25,399 bases of DNA from Firmicutes bacterium UBA4049 (lineage in GTDB: Bacteria; Bacillota; Desulfotomaculia; Desulfotomaculales; Nap2-2B): positions 1 through 25,399 of the forward strand of contig DFZT01000084.1 of assembly GCA_002382755.1 (NCBI GenBank). The letters run 5' to 3'. Under the pieces are notes generated by a model, which saw nothing but the letters and a program-made list of their open reading frames with translations, did no database searches and had not been told where the DNA came from. Position 1 is the stretch's first letter. The number at the start of each line of letters is the position of its first letter. The position numbers and the translations under genes were made by a program. This document shows positions 16,085 through 22,408 of the stretch, piece after piece.

Positions 16085-16789
16085 TTAAAACTTCAGATAG
16101 GAGAGGAGGTGTGTAAACTCCTCCGGGTAACCGAAAATCAGGCTAATCGCGGCAATATATCTTCTGTGTCTTTCCAGTGTCTTGCGCGGAATCCCGCTGG
16201 CCAGTTCAAGTTCTTTCAGCGGCAGTTTTGACGTCTCAATGAAATAGGCAAACATTTTTGCATCTTCAGCGAGCCGGGAGGCCACCCCGATAAACTGGCG
16301 GCAGGTCGGTTTATGCTTCGGTGTTGAACGGGCCAATTCCTTCAGGTCAAGCCCGTGTTTTTTTAACAGCGCTTCGTAATCTTTAATTTCATCCCTGCGC
16401 TCCAGGATTATTGTTTCCTCGGCCAGAGACTCCTGAGCCAGGCGTTTTTCTTCAATAAGCCAGGTGTCGTCTTCAAAGCTTACCTCCGTTGATTTCTTTT
16501 CTTTGCGGAAATAATCAATCAGGCGGTGTTTGATTACCATCCTGGCGAAAACGGGAAAGGGGACTTTTTTTTCCTCCGCATACTTGTCAATTGCCTCATT
16601 AAAGGCGATCAGGGCTACACTGAGTTCGTCGTCCCGGCCCCACTCCAGCTGTTTGCGGCAAAACCGGCAGGCGACCTTATAGATGAACAACCTGTTTGTT
16701 TCCAGAAGCTTTTCTCTGGCCGCGCGATCACCTTCCTTGGCGGCGGCAAGATATTCTTCTCCGAAAGCAGTTTTGTTGATTACGTCCAA
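16085..16789 (-). CDS. sigI: RNA polymerase sigma-I factor
   Basis: 234 aa. Alternative sigma factor of the SigI family, linked to heat, envelope or polysaccharide sensing in other Bacillota. Region 2 is visible as the helix around ELSVALIAFNEAIDKYAEEKKVPFPVFARMVIKHRLIDYFRKEKK. A linker is followed by the SigI-specific C-terminal domain with LELASGIPRKTLERHRRYIAAISLIF, a helix-turn-helix. The start is a TTG at 16789 with AGGTGAT 7 nt upstream. rsgI follows 17 nt downstream, the usual operon. A four-codon minigene with a stronger ribosome binding site lies about 40 nt before the start. Confidence 0.92.
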   Translation of the reverse strand: MDVINKTAFGEEYLAAAKEGDRAAREKLLETNRLFIYKVACRFCRKQLEWGRDDELSVALIAFNEAIDKYAEEKKVPFPVFARMVIKHRLIDYFRKEKKSTEVSFEDDTWLIEEKRLAQESLAEETIILERRDEIKDYEALLKKHGLDLKELARSTPKHKPTCRQFIGVASRLAEDAKMFAYFIETSKLPLKELELASGIPRKTLERHRRYIAAISLIFGYPEEFTHLLSYLKF

Positions 16790-16826
16790 ACCAGGATCAC
16801 CTATTTACACAAGCTGGTTTAAATAG

Positions 16827-16841
16827 CTATTTCTCCGCCAT
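16827..16841 (-). CDS. four-codon minigene (MAEK) in the sigI leader
   Basis: On the minus strand AGGAGG at 16857-16852 is followed after 10 nt by ATG GCG GAG AAA TAG (16841-16827). It is not in frame with sigI. The strong ribosome binding site in front of so short a frame suggests a leader peptide or ribosome-standby device for sigI, or the relic of an older, frameshifted start. Translation is not shown. Confidence 0.35.
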   Translation of the reverse strand: MAEK

Positions 16842-16887
16842 GATGTGTGTTCCTCCTGGTTAATAATTCTAAGTATCTATAACATAA

Positions 16888-16916
16888 TACGCCCGCCCAA
16901 ATTACTTTAAGGGGGT
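16888..16916 (-). promoter_or_regulatory. possible sigma-I-type promoter of sigI-rsgI
   Basis: On the minus strand ACCCCC (16916-16911) is followed after 19 nt by CGTA (16891-16888), about 50 nt before the minigene. Sigma-I promoters in other Bacillota have an ACCCC-type -35 and a CGAA/CGTA-type -10, and sigI is commonly autoregulated. The spacing is longer than I would expect. Confidence 0.3.
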
Positions 16917-16962
16917 AATCCCAAAAGAAATAATCGGCGGCGCAAGTGAGTTTTTGTCAAGT

Positions 16963-16990
16963 CTTGTTATTTAATTCTTGTTATTTAATT
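16963..16990. repeat. exact 14-bp tandem duplication
   Basis: CTTGTTATTTAATT occurs at 16963-16976 and again at 16977-16990. Each copy contains TTGTTA; the second serves as the -35 of the ctaB-like promoter. It may be a recent slippage duplication in the sigI/ctaB divergent region. Confidence 0.85.
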
Positions 16991-17006
16991 CGACAAAGGT
17001 TATAAT
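16978..17006 (+). promoter_or_regulatory. sigma-A promoter of the prenyltransferase gene with an internal Spo0A box
   Basis: TTGTTA (16978-16983), 17-nt spacer, TATAAT (17001-17006). The transcript would start near 17012, about 43 nt before the TTG start codon. In the spacer TTCGACAA (16989-16996) is the exact reverse complement of the 0A box TTGTCGAA. A bound Spo0A~P would cover the spacer and most likely repress. Confidence 0.65.
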
Positions 17007-17054
17007 AATTGAACAATTGCTTGATTATTTATAAAGTTAGGTGCTTAAAATTCC

Positions 17055-17963
17055 TTGGAAGTGACTATAAAGCGCAAGGAACCAGGATTGTCAAGCCTTG
17101 CGAAATCTGTTGGGGATTATATAGAAGTATCCAAGCCCAGATCGGTGTTTCTGCTTGTCTTTACTTCTATAATTACAATGTTTATTGCCGCGCAGGGAGT
17201 ACACCTTCCTGTTCTTTTATGGCTGAAGGCGATTGTGTCGATTACGCTTGCCTGTTCGGGGGTCAACGCGATAAGCTGTTACGTGGACAGGGATCTTGAC
17301 GCGGGGATGGAGCGCACCAAGCGCCGGCCTATTCCCGACGGACGCATATCGCCTGCCATTAAGGCCCTTTACTGGGGAATGGCGCACTTTTTGGCCGCCA
17401 TGATCATTGCGTATTACATCAATCTGGCTGCCCTTATCTGCATCATTCTTGGTATGGCCGGTTATGTCGGCTTGTACAGTCTCTGGCTGAAAAGAAAGAC
17501 AGTCTGGAACATCATTCTGGGTGGGTTCAGCGGAGGACTGCCGGCCATGTTCGGCTGGGTCTGCGTTACCGGCAAGGTTGATCCGCTGTCTTTGCTGATC
17601 GCTGTGCTGGTTATCCTGTGGATTCCCAATCATATCTGGAACCTGGCGATATACTTCAAGGATGATTACCGCTCTGTGAAAGTTCCCATGCTCCCGGCGG
17701 TATACAGCATCAAAACCACCCTGACCTATATCCTGCTTACTGTCGTACTGATGATTGCCGTGTCGATGCTAATCTATGCATACGGCGGTTTCGGCCCCGT
17801 TTATTTCTGGACCGCGTTGATCAGCGGCCTGGCCATCCTGGCGGGGAACCTGTATTTGTTTTTCTGCTACCTGAACAAAAAAGCCTGGCTGCTCTACAAA
17901 CTTTCCAGTCCTTATCTTTTCATGCTCTTCATGGCCATGCTTGTTGACCGGCTGGTCCGCTAA
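17055..17963 (+). CDS. heme O synthase-like (protoheme IX farnesyltransferase) UbiA-family protein
   Basis: 302 aa, a normal CtaB/CyoE length, with eight or so membrane helices. The first Asp-rich motif is NAISCYVDRDLDAGMERTKRRP, with the MxRTxxRP block specific to heme O synthases. The second is WNLAIYFKDDYRSVKVPMLP, also CtaB-like. CtaB farnesylates heme b to heme O for terminal oxidases, but no oxidase or heme gene is nearby. The TTG at 17055 has AGGTG 11 nt upstream; a GTG at 17061 is an alternative but lacks a ribosome binding site. The stop overlaps that of the convergent downstream gene by 3 bases. A UbiA member with another prenyl acceptor is possible. Confidence 0.85.
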   Translation: MEVTIKRKEPGLSSLAKSVGDYIEVSKPRSVFLLVFTSIITMFIAAQGVHLPVLLWLKAIVSITLACSGVNAISCYVDRDLDAGMERTKRRPIPDGRISPAIKALYWGMAHFLAAMIIAYYINLAALICIILGMAGYVGLYSLWLKRKTVWNIILGGFSGGLPAMFGWVCVTGKVDPLSLLIAVLVILWIPNHIWNLAIYFKDDYRSVKVPMLPAVYSIKTTLTYILLTVVLMIAVSMLIYAYGGFGPVYFWTALISGLAILAGNLYLFFCYLNKKAWLLYKLSSPYLFMLFMAMLVDRLVR

Positions 17964-18964
17964 GAAACTTTCGTCACTACTTTTTTATAGGGAATCGCTT
18001 TCGGAATTTCCCTGGCCTCCGCCAAATAATCCTGGAGATTGTTGTAATCGGAAGATTCAATTGCCGATTTGGACGGCCACGTACCCTGTTTGCGGCAGCG
18101 GTCTATTGCTTTGGCCAGTATGCCGGAACCAACATCCTGGTAGTCCTGGCTGATTAGTTTAACAATGTTGGACGCGCTTTCCTGGTTCAGCCAGAGCAGG
18201 GCGTTGTTTAGCGCATGCACGTACCTGACGACGACGTCATGATTATCTTTCAAATACTTTTTGTCGGCCAGGCAGACTGCCGCAGGAATTTCTCCGGTTT
18301 CTTCCCCAAGCGAAGCAACAATTTTACCTGCTTCCTCCGCTTCCAGGCGTGAAGCTTCCGGTTCTTCCGCCAGAGCGAAATCTCCCGTACCCGATTCGAA
18401 GGCGCCGATCTGAAAAGTCTCCGGAATGTTGTTATACAGGGTCACCTGGTGGTTGGGAACCAACCCGTGTTTAACAAGGGCGCCTTTAAAGAGCGCTGTT
18501 CTTCTGTCTCCGGGATAGCCGGTTATTACTGTCTTGTACTTTAAAGAAGACCACTCGAAGTTTGCAGCTTTTTCGCGGCTGAGTAAGAATGAGATGTCTT
18601 TATTGGCCAGTGCGGCAAAAGCCGTCAGATCGCCTTTCCCTTCCGCCCTTCTATAAATTGCAAATTCCAGGCCGGTAACCGCCAAATCGCAGCGTCCTTC
18701 CGCAAGCGAATAAAGCAGACTATCTTTTGTTGAAACGGTTGTGATTTCAACATCCAGGTTCTCCTGCTTAAAGAAGCCCTTCCTTACGGCGATATGCTGC
18801 GGCAAATACGAAAGTGATCGCCCGTCTTCAAAGACCCTTATCTGCGCGGGCTTTTCCGTCTGCTGATCCTGCTCATGTTTTAAAAAACGGGAACCGAAGG
18901 CCAAAAAACAGCTGATAACAAACAAAATAGCAAGTATTAAAACCGGCTGGACTCTTCTGAACAT
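17960..18964 (-). CDS. NMT1/THI5-like ABC transporter substrate-binding protein (probable lipoprotein)
   Basis: 334 aa. The N-terminus has two arginines, a hydrophobic stretch and VISC (residues 16-19), which fits a lipobox with Cys19. The mature part begins IRVFEDGRSLSYLPQHIAVRKGFFKQENLDVEI, the standard opening of SsuA/ThiY/NMT1-type periplasmic-binding proteins. It continues with LAEGRCDLAVTGLEFAIYRR and an IPAAVCLADKKYLKDNHDVVVRYV-like C-terminal lobe. The family binds sulfonates, nitrate or thiamine precursors; the ligand cannot be told here. No permease or ATPase gene is adjacent. The ATG has AAAGGGGGTGG just upstream. Confidence 0.85.
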   Translation of the reverse strand: MFRRVQPVLILAILFVISCFLAFGSRFLKHEQDQQTEKPAQIRVFEDGRSLSYLPQHIAVRKGFFKQENLDVEITTVSTKDSLLYSLAEGRCDLAVTGLEFAIYRRAEGKGDLTAFAALANKDISFLLSREKAANFEWSSLKYKTVITGYPGDRRTALFKGALVKHGLVPNHQVTLYNNIPETFQIGAFESGTGDFALAEEPEASRLEAEEAGKIVASLGEETGEIPAAVCLADKKYLKDNHDVVVRYVHALNNALLWLNQESASNIVKLISQDYQDVGSGILAKAIDRCRKQGTWPSKSAIESSDYNNLQDYLAEAREIPKAIPYKKVVTKVS

Positions 18965-19104
18965 TTATTTCCACCCCCTTTCATAATATTTTTCCAGTTT
19001 TAATTTCATGCAATTTTAGAAAAAGACAGGCCGAAAAAATAATATCCGGTTGATTAGCGGCATAATTATTAGTAAAGGTTGTCCTGATTAGGAGGCGGAG
19101 CGGG

Positions 19105-19569
19105 ATGAAGGGTTTTTCATTTATGTTTTGGAACAGGCGTCTGGGCGACAATTCCAGAAAGATTAATTTATCTGTAGTCTGCCTGGGTCTTGTCTGGGCA
19201 ATTGGCGCCACAATGGCGGCTTGTCTGGTTTTGGGGCTGTGGGTCCTGTTTTCTTCGTCAGGGGTATATTATTTTTCCTGGCTGCTCAAGGGGGCGTCGC
19301 TGCTGGGAACCTTTGCGGGAGGGCTGGCAGCCGGCAGAAGGGTTCAAAATCTTGGCTGGCTGCACGGCGCGCTGGTGGGTTTAACCTACGGGTTGGTTTT
19401 TGCTTTGCTTTCCCTTTTCAACGGTTTGGGGGCTTTCAGCAGCCTTGATCTGGCCGGCCGCCTGGGCGTGTATTCGCTTTTAGGCATGGCTGCGGGCATT
19501 GTGGGGATCAACCTGCCCGGGTCTGTTTCGGGCAGGAGACTGCCAAGGATATACAGGCAGTCATATTAA
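19105..19569 (+). CDS. TIGR04086 family membrane protein
   Basis: 154 aa, with four predicted helices (about 25-50, 56-76, 85-105 and 120-142) and glycine-rich packing (LLGTFAGGLAAGRRVQNLGWLHGALVGLTYG). This layout and the GG(x)AAGRR turn match the small Bacillota family TIGR04086 (YrzE-like), of unknown function. The N-terminal 20 residues are charged and cytoplasmic. The ATG has AGGAGG 9 nt upstream. A strong terminator follows, so it is probably monocistronic. Confidence 0.7.
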   Translation: MKGFSFMFWNRRLGDNSRKINLSVVCLGLVWAIGATMAACLVLGLWVLFSSSGVYYFSWLLKGASLLGTFAGGLAAGRRVQNLGWLHGALVGLTYGLVFALLSLFNGLGAFSSLDLAGRLGVYSLLGMAAGIVGINLPGSVSGRRLPRIYRQSY

Positions 19570-19593
19570 GCTTGCTTAAAGAATAACAAAACA

Positions 19594-19630
19594 GGGGGCG
19601 CTTTCTTTGAAGAAGGCGCTCTTTTTTTGT
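19594..19630 (+). terminator. intrinsic terminator of the TIGR04086 gene
   Basis: GGGCGC at 19596-19601 pairs with GCGCTC at 19616-19621 (one G-U), continued by TTTCT/AGAAG, around a tiny loop. A run of seven T (19622-19628) follows. It ends transcription 25 bp after the stop codon. Confidence 0.88.
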
Positions 19631-19729
19631 TTTCAATATCATCTTTTATTTCTATCCTCTTGCAAAGCTCAGTATATGTAGATATTTGTCGCAAAGTATT
19701 TTCAACAATTTGTAGGATTTTGGCGTTAA

Positions 19730-20021
19730 AGAAACGAAAAGCTGCGTGAGAAGATCGCCGCGATCAAACAACCCGCCAAAACAGTGATTTCCAAACTGGT
19801 CTGGCTCGCCATGGGCCTTATTAGTGTCGCCGGACTGGCGGTAATGCTGGAGCTAAAACCGGGAAACACTTTCTACTGAGGCGAAAGCCGGCCTTATTCT
19901 AATCGGGGCTGGCCTGATGGCTAATTTTGCCCTGGGAATTCTTGAGTATGGAATGAATTTTTACGCTGCCTGCAGTGTGTCGGGGTCGCGGGCAGATTAC
20001 TGTCGGAAAATTAAAAAATAA
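19730..20021 (+). pseudogene. frameshifted remnant of a small two-helix membrane protein
   Basis: One open frame (19730-19879) encodes a hydrophobic stretch with VWLAMGLISVAGLAVMLEL and ends in TGA at 19877. The +1 frame continues from about 19875 with AGLILIGAGLMANFALGILEY and stops at 20021. Joined, they make one protein of about 95 residues with two membrane helices and a Cys-containing tail. No start codon or ribosome binding site is present at the left. The lost start and frame break suggest decay. The family is not recognised. Confidence 0.45.
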
Positions 20022-20042
20022 TAAAATATTTATAATTAGCTG

Positions 20043-20071
20043 TTGACACGAGTAAAAACATAGAGTATTAT
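20043..20071 (+). promoter_or_regulatory. near-consensus sigma-A promoter with no CDS directly behind it
   Basis: TTGACA (20043-20048), a 17-nt spacer and TATTAT (20066-20071) make the best promoter match in the window. The expected start, about 20077-20079, falls immediately before the first hairpin of the structured region. No ribosome binding site/ORF pair follows for about 700 bp. Confidence 0.8.
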
Positions 20072-20077
20072 TAAAGT

Positions 20078-20520
20078 GACCTCAGAAAGGAGCTGTCCGA
20101 GTATGAGGGAAGTTCCTTGATAACCAGCGAACTAAGCTAAAGGCTTTAATAACCTGCTGAGCCAAAAGCTTTTACTTGGGGGAGTCGAGCAGGTATCTAG
20201 AGGTAAGTTTAAAACCTCGGAAGGATGGGAAACCGTAACTAACCTTGAAAGTAAGCAAGCGCCCCTTAAGAAGTAAGAGTTTCAAATAAGCAGGGATTAA
20301 AGCCAGCGCGAAAAACTTGTAATAGTTGGAGGAATTAGCTTAACAAAGTTACTTTTCGACAGCTGTTATTAAGGAGGGGCTGGTTAGTCTGAGAAGTGGT
20401 GATGGCGCCGGCGGGTCAGATAAAGAGGGACAAATCTAAAAAGGAGGATGTGCTAAGTTGCACGACGCTCCAGGTAAAGGGTAGGTGAAAGTCCGCCAGG
20501 ATAAGTAGCCTATCCTTTGT
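20078..20520 (+). ncRNA. putative large structured non-coding RNA, family unassigned
   Basis: About 440 nt, non-coding in all frames, with many local helices: 20080-20084/20104-20108 (CCTCA/TGAGG), 20152-20158/20188-20194 (ACCTGCT/AGCAGGT), 20200-20204/20214-20218, 20314-20320/20343-20350, 20388-20392/20416-20420, and a two-step stem 20443-20453/20460-20471. It has its own promoter and ends in a terminator-like hairpin. A CTGA (20389-20392) close to GTGATGG (20399-20405) recalls kink-turn elements. Single-stranded segments are purine-rich (AGAGGGA, GGTAAAGGGTAGGTGAAAG), as in large ribozyme-like RNAs. Candidates are OLE RNA, a HEARO/omega-RNA-like element, a degenerate intron, or a new class; I cannot assign it from memory. 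Confidence 0.65.
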
Positions 20521-20540
20521 CATTTGTTTTCTTGTATTTT
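20498..20540 (+). terminator. terminator-like hairpin at the ncRNA 3' end
   Basis: AGGATA (20498-20503) pairs with TATCCT (20511-20516), loop of 7. It is followed by a T-rich but interrupted tract to about 20540. A weak intrinsic terminator or simply the 3' stem. Confidence 0.45.
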
Positions 20541-20647
20541 TCCAGGGGTTCCAGCCTTATTTTAACTTAAGGGCGTTTGTCAGGAATTACCTGCCATTAC
20601 TTATTAATCAGCTCAAGAAATGTCTCAATCCTGGTTTTTAGTTATTC
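20541..20647. other. intergenic stretch with nothing recognised
   Basis: A/T-rich sequence between the structured RNA and the kinase promoter region. No convincing ORF, ribosome binding site or hairpin was seen. Confidence 0.4.
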
Positions 20648-20671
20648 TGTAGTGGTATTTGTAGTGGTATT
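20648..20671. repeat. exact 12-bp tandem duplication
   Basis: TGTAGTGGTATT occurs at 20648-20659 and 20660-20671, about 130 bp before the nucleoside kinase gene. No function is evident. Confidence 0.8.
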
Positions 20672-20698
20672 GGAAAGGGGCAGTCGAAAATTAATAAT
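20670..20698 (+). promoter_or_regulatory. possible sigma-A promoter of the nucleoside kinase gene
   Basis: TTGGAA (20670-20675), 17-nt spacer, AATAAT (20693-20698). The spacer contains AGTCGAA, one mismatch from a Spo0A box. Moderate match only. Confidence 0.3.
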
Positions 20699-20800
20699 AT
20701 TTTATTATCTGACGCTGATAGATTGCCATTTGATACACATACAGACCGATATTATTTTATATAAATGAAGCCGGCACAGCTTGGCAAACGGGGTGTAGAA

Positions 20801-22201
20801 ATGAAGGACACACATTTGCTCAGAGATCGACAGACAGTAAAATTAGGACTTGTAAAAGTAGTAAAAGACATGTTTCCCGATGATTCTTTAAAAACTACCT
20901 ATTCTGTTCAGGAAGGGGTTTTCTGCAGGCTTAGTAATTCATTGATGTCCAAAAGGGAAGTCAAGCAGGTGGGCATGAAACTTAATGAATGGGTGGAAAG
21001 CAACAGCCCCATTGAATTCTTGGAAAAAGAAGAAGGACTCTATAAGTACCGGGTTGGTGATATCGTTGTCAAGACGCTGTATCCCGCTAATAGTACTTCT
21101 GCAAAAGTGGAGCCGTTTTGTGTAATTCCTTTCTCTGCGGGATTTATAGTTGACTTCGGTGATATAGAAAGGGACTTAAGCGCTCCGCTTATTTCCCCGG
21201 ATAAATTATCATCAACCTATGATAAATATGAAAACTGGCTTAGAAATATAAATATGGAGATGGTTTCGGATATAAATGACTATATAACATCGGGAAGGAG
21301 CCTTGAATTGTTGAGTATTGCGGAGGCTTTACAGGAAAAAGAAATCTCCGATATTGCCGATATGATTCTGCAGCAGCGCCGGGCATTGCGTGTACTGCTC
21401 ATATCCGGGGCTTCTTCAGCAGGGAAAACAACCTTTTCCAAAAGACTGTCCACTCAGCTGCGGGTTAATGGTTTAAACCCGGTGCCTATTTCTCTGGACG
21501 ACTATTTTTTTGACCGTGAACAAACCTTGCCGGATAGCGATGACGATTCTGGATCCGAAAATTTTGAAAGTGCAGAAGCCCTTGATCTTAAGCTTTTACA
21601 CCATCATATTACCCAACTGATTAACGGTGAAGCCATAAAAGCCCCTGTTTACGATTTTGTCTCGGGCAAGCGTGCAAAAAAAAGAAAGACGATCCATGTA
21701 GGACCGTCAGAAATTCTTGTTATTGAAGGGATCCATGCTTTGGACCCGAATATTCTGCCCGATATGAGCAAATATGTTTTTTTCAGGATCATAGTTAATG
21801 CTTTGTTCGGACTGAATGTTGACCTGGTTAACCGGATCCCTTCCACCGAGGTAAGGCTGATCCGAAGGATAGTCAGGGATGACCGGTACAGGGGGTTCCA
21901 TCCGGAGGAAACATTGGACCGGTGGGGCGAAGTGCGCAGGGGGGAATATAACAATATCTACAAATACCAGGAGGATTGCGATGTATTGTTTAATTCCAGC
22001 TTGCTATATGAAATGAATGCATTGCGTCCATTTGCCGAGGCTTCATTAAAAAAAATCCATGAAGACAGCTCTTATTATGACGCCAGGGAGCGCCTGATGA
22101 GCCTGCTGTCATTTTTCACACCCATGGAAGCGTCCAAAATACCCTTTAATTCCATTCTTAGAGAGTTTATTGGCGGCGGCATTTATTCCAAGCAAAAGTA
22201 A
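20801..22201 (+). CDS. uridine kinase-like nucleoside kinase
   Basis: 466 aa from the ATG at 20801, chosen because GGGGTG lies just upstream; an ATG at 20765 has no ribosome binding site. The N-terminal 190 residues resemble the ThrRS-like accessory region of the long Bacillota nucleoside kinases (SPIEFLEKEEGLYKYRVGDIVVKTLYP, PFCVIPFSAGFIVDFG). The TGS domain that usually opens these roughly 550-aa proteins seems shortened or missing. The kinase domain has the Walker A GASSAGKTTF (203-212), SLDDYF, the KAPVYDF substrate motif, EGIHALDP and RLIRRIVRDDRYRGF with a lid arginine set. It probably phosphorylates uridine/cytidine or a related nucleoside. Confidence 0.88.
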   Translation: MKDTHLLRDRQTVKLGLVKVVKDMFPDDSLKTTYSVQEGVFCRLSNSLMSKREVKQVGMKLNEWVESNSPIEFLEKEEGLYKYRVGDIVVKTLYPANSTSAKVEPFCVIPFSAGFIVDFGDIERDLSAPLISPDKLSSTYDKYENWLRNINMEMVSDINDYITSGRSLELLSIAEALQEKEISDIADMILQQRRALRVLLISGASSAGKTTFSKRLSTQLRVNGLNPVPISLDDYFFDREQTLPDSDDDSGSENFESAEALDLKLLHHHITQLINGEAIKAPVYDFVSGKRAKKRKTIHVGPSEILVIEGIHALDPNILPDMSKYVFFRIIVNALFGLNVDLVNRIPSTEVRLIRRIVRDDRYRGFHPEETLDRWGEVRRGEYNNIYKYQEDCDVLFNSSLLYEMNALRPFAEASLKKIHEDSSYYDARERLMSLLSFFTPMEASKIPFNSILREFIGGGIYSKQK

Positions 22202-22339
22202 AACAGATCAAGTTCGCCCCCTAGGAGAGCGTTGCAAAACTCTGCAGCACTGGCTACTTCCGACACGCAAATGAGGCATGGCCGCAAATCCGGCGCGCGT
22301 AAATTTGATGGTTGCAAAACCCATCCTGCCGAGGTTGAT
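22202..22339 (+). other. structured leader or 3' region before the MFS gene
   Basis: Non-coding. GTTGCAAAAC occurs twice, at 22231-22240 and 22311-22320, exactly 80 bp apart. The second copy is the loop of GATGG/CCATC (22307-22311 and 22320-22324). CCGGCGCGCG at 22290-22299 and GGCATGGCC add further pairing options. With the terminator just downstream, it could be a riboswitch-type leader of the MFS gene, but no known aptamer fits well. Confidence 0.35.
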
Positions 22340-22382
22340 AACTCCTACCACTTTTGGACAGGAGTTTTATTTTTATTTTTTT
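22340..22382 (+). terminator. intrinsic terminator between nucleoside kinase and MFS gene
   Basis: AACTCCT (22340-22346) pairs with AGGAGTT (22360-22366). A long T-rich tract follows (TTTTATTTTTATTTTTTT, 22365-22382). It ends the kinase transcript, or attenuates read-through into the MFS gene. Confidence 0.75.
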
Positions 22383-22408
22383 AGAGAAGAGCTAGGAGAG
22401 TGACTTGA

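Noticed and set aside
16526..16822. Plus-strand open frame across sigI
   Set aside because: Opposite the conserved sigma domain, and without a ribosome binding site or recognisable protein features.
20355..20361. Spo0A box TTCGACA inside the structured RNA region
   Set aside because: It lies about 280 bp downstream of the promoter, inside the transcript; a seven-base match is expected by chance.
20078..20520. Group II or group I intron, RNase P RNA or tmRNA
   Set aside because: GGTGAAAGTCC and AGTCTGAGAAG recall pieces of group II introns and RNase P. However, there is no GTGYG start, no domain V-like hairpin near the 3' end, no RNase P core order and no tmRNA tag or CCA end. Left as unassigned RNA.
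22255..22330. Cyclic di-GMP-I (GEMM) riboswitch
   Set aside because: CACGCAAA and CCGCAAA followed by CCGGC look like GEMM fragments, but the central AAACC hairpin and the GGGACGCAAAGCC block are missing.
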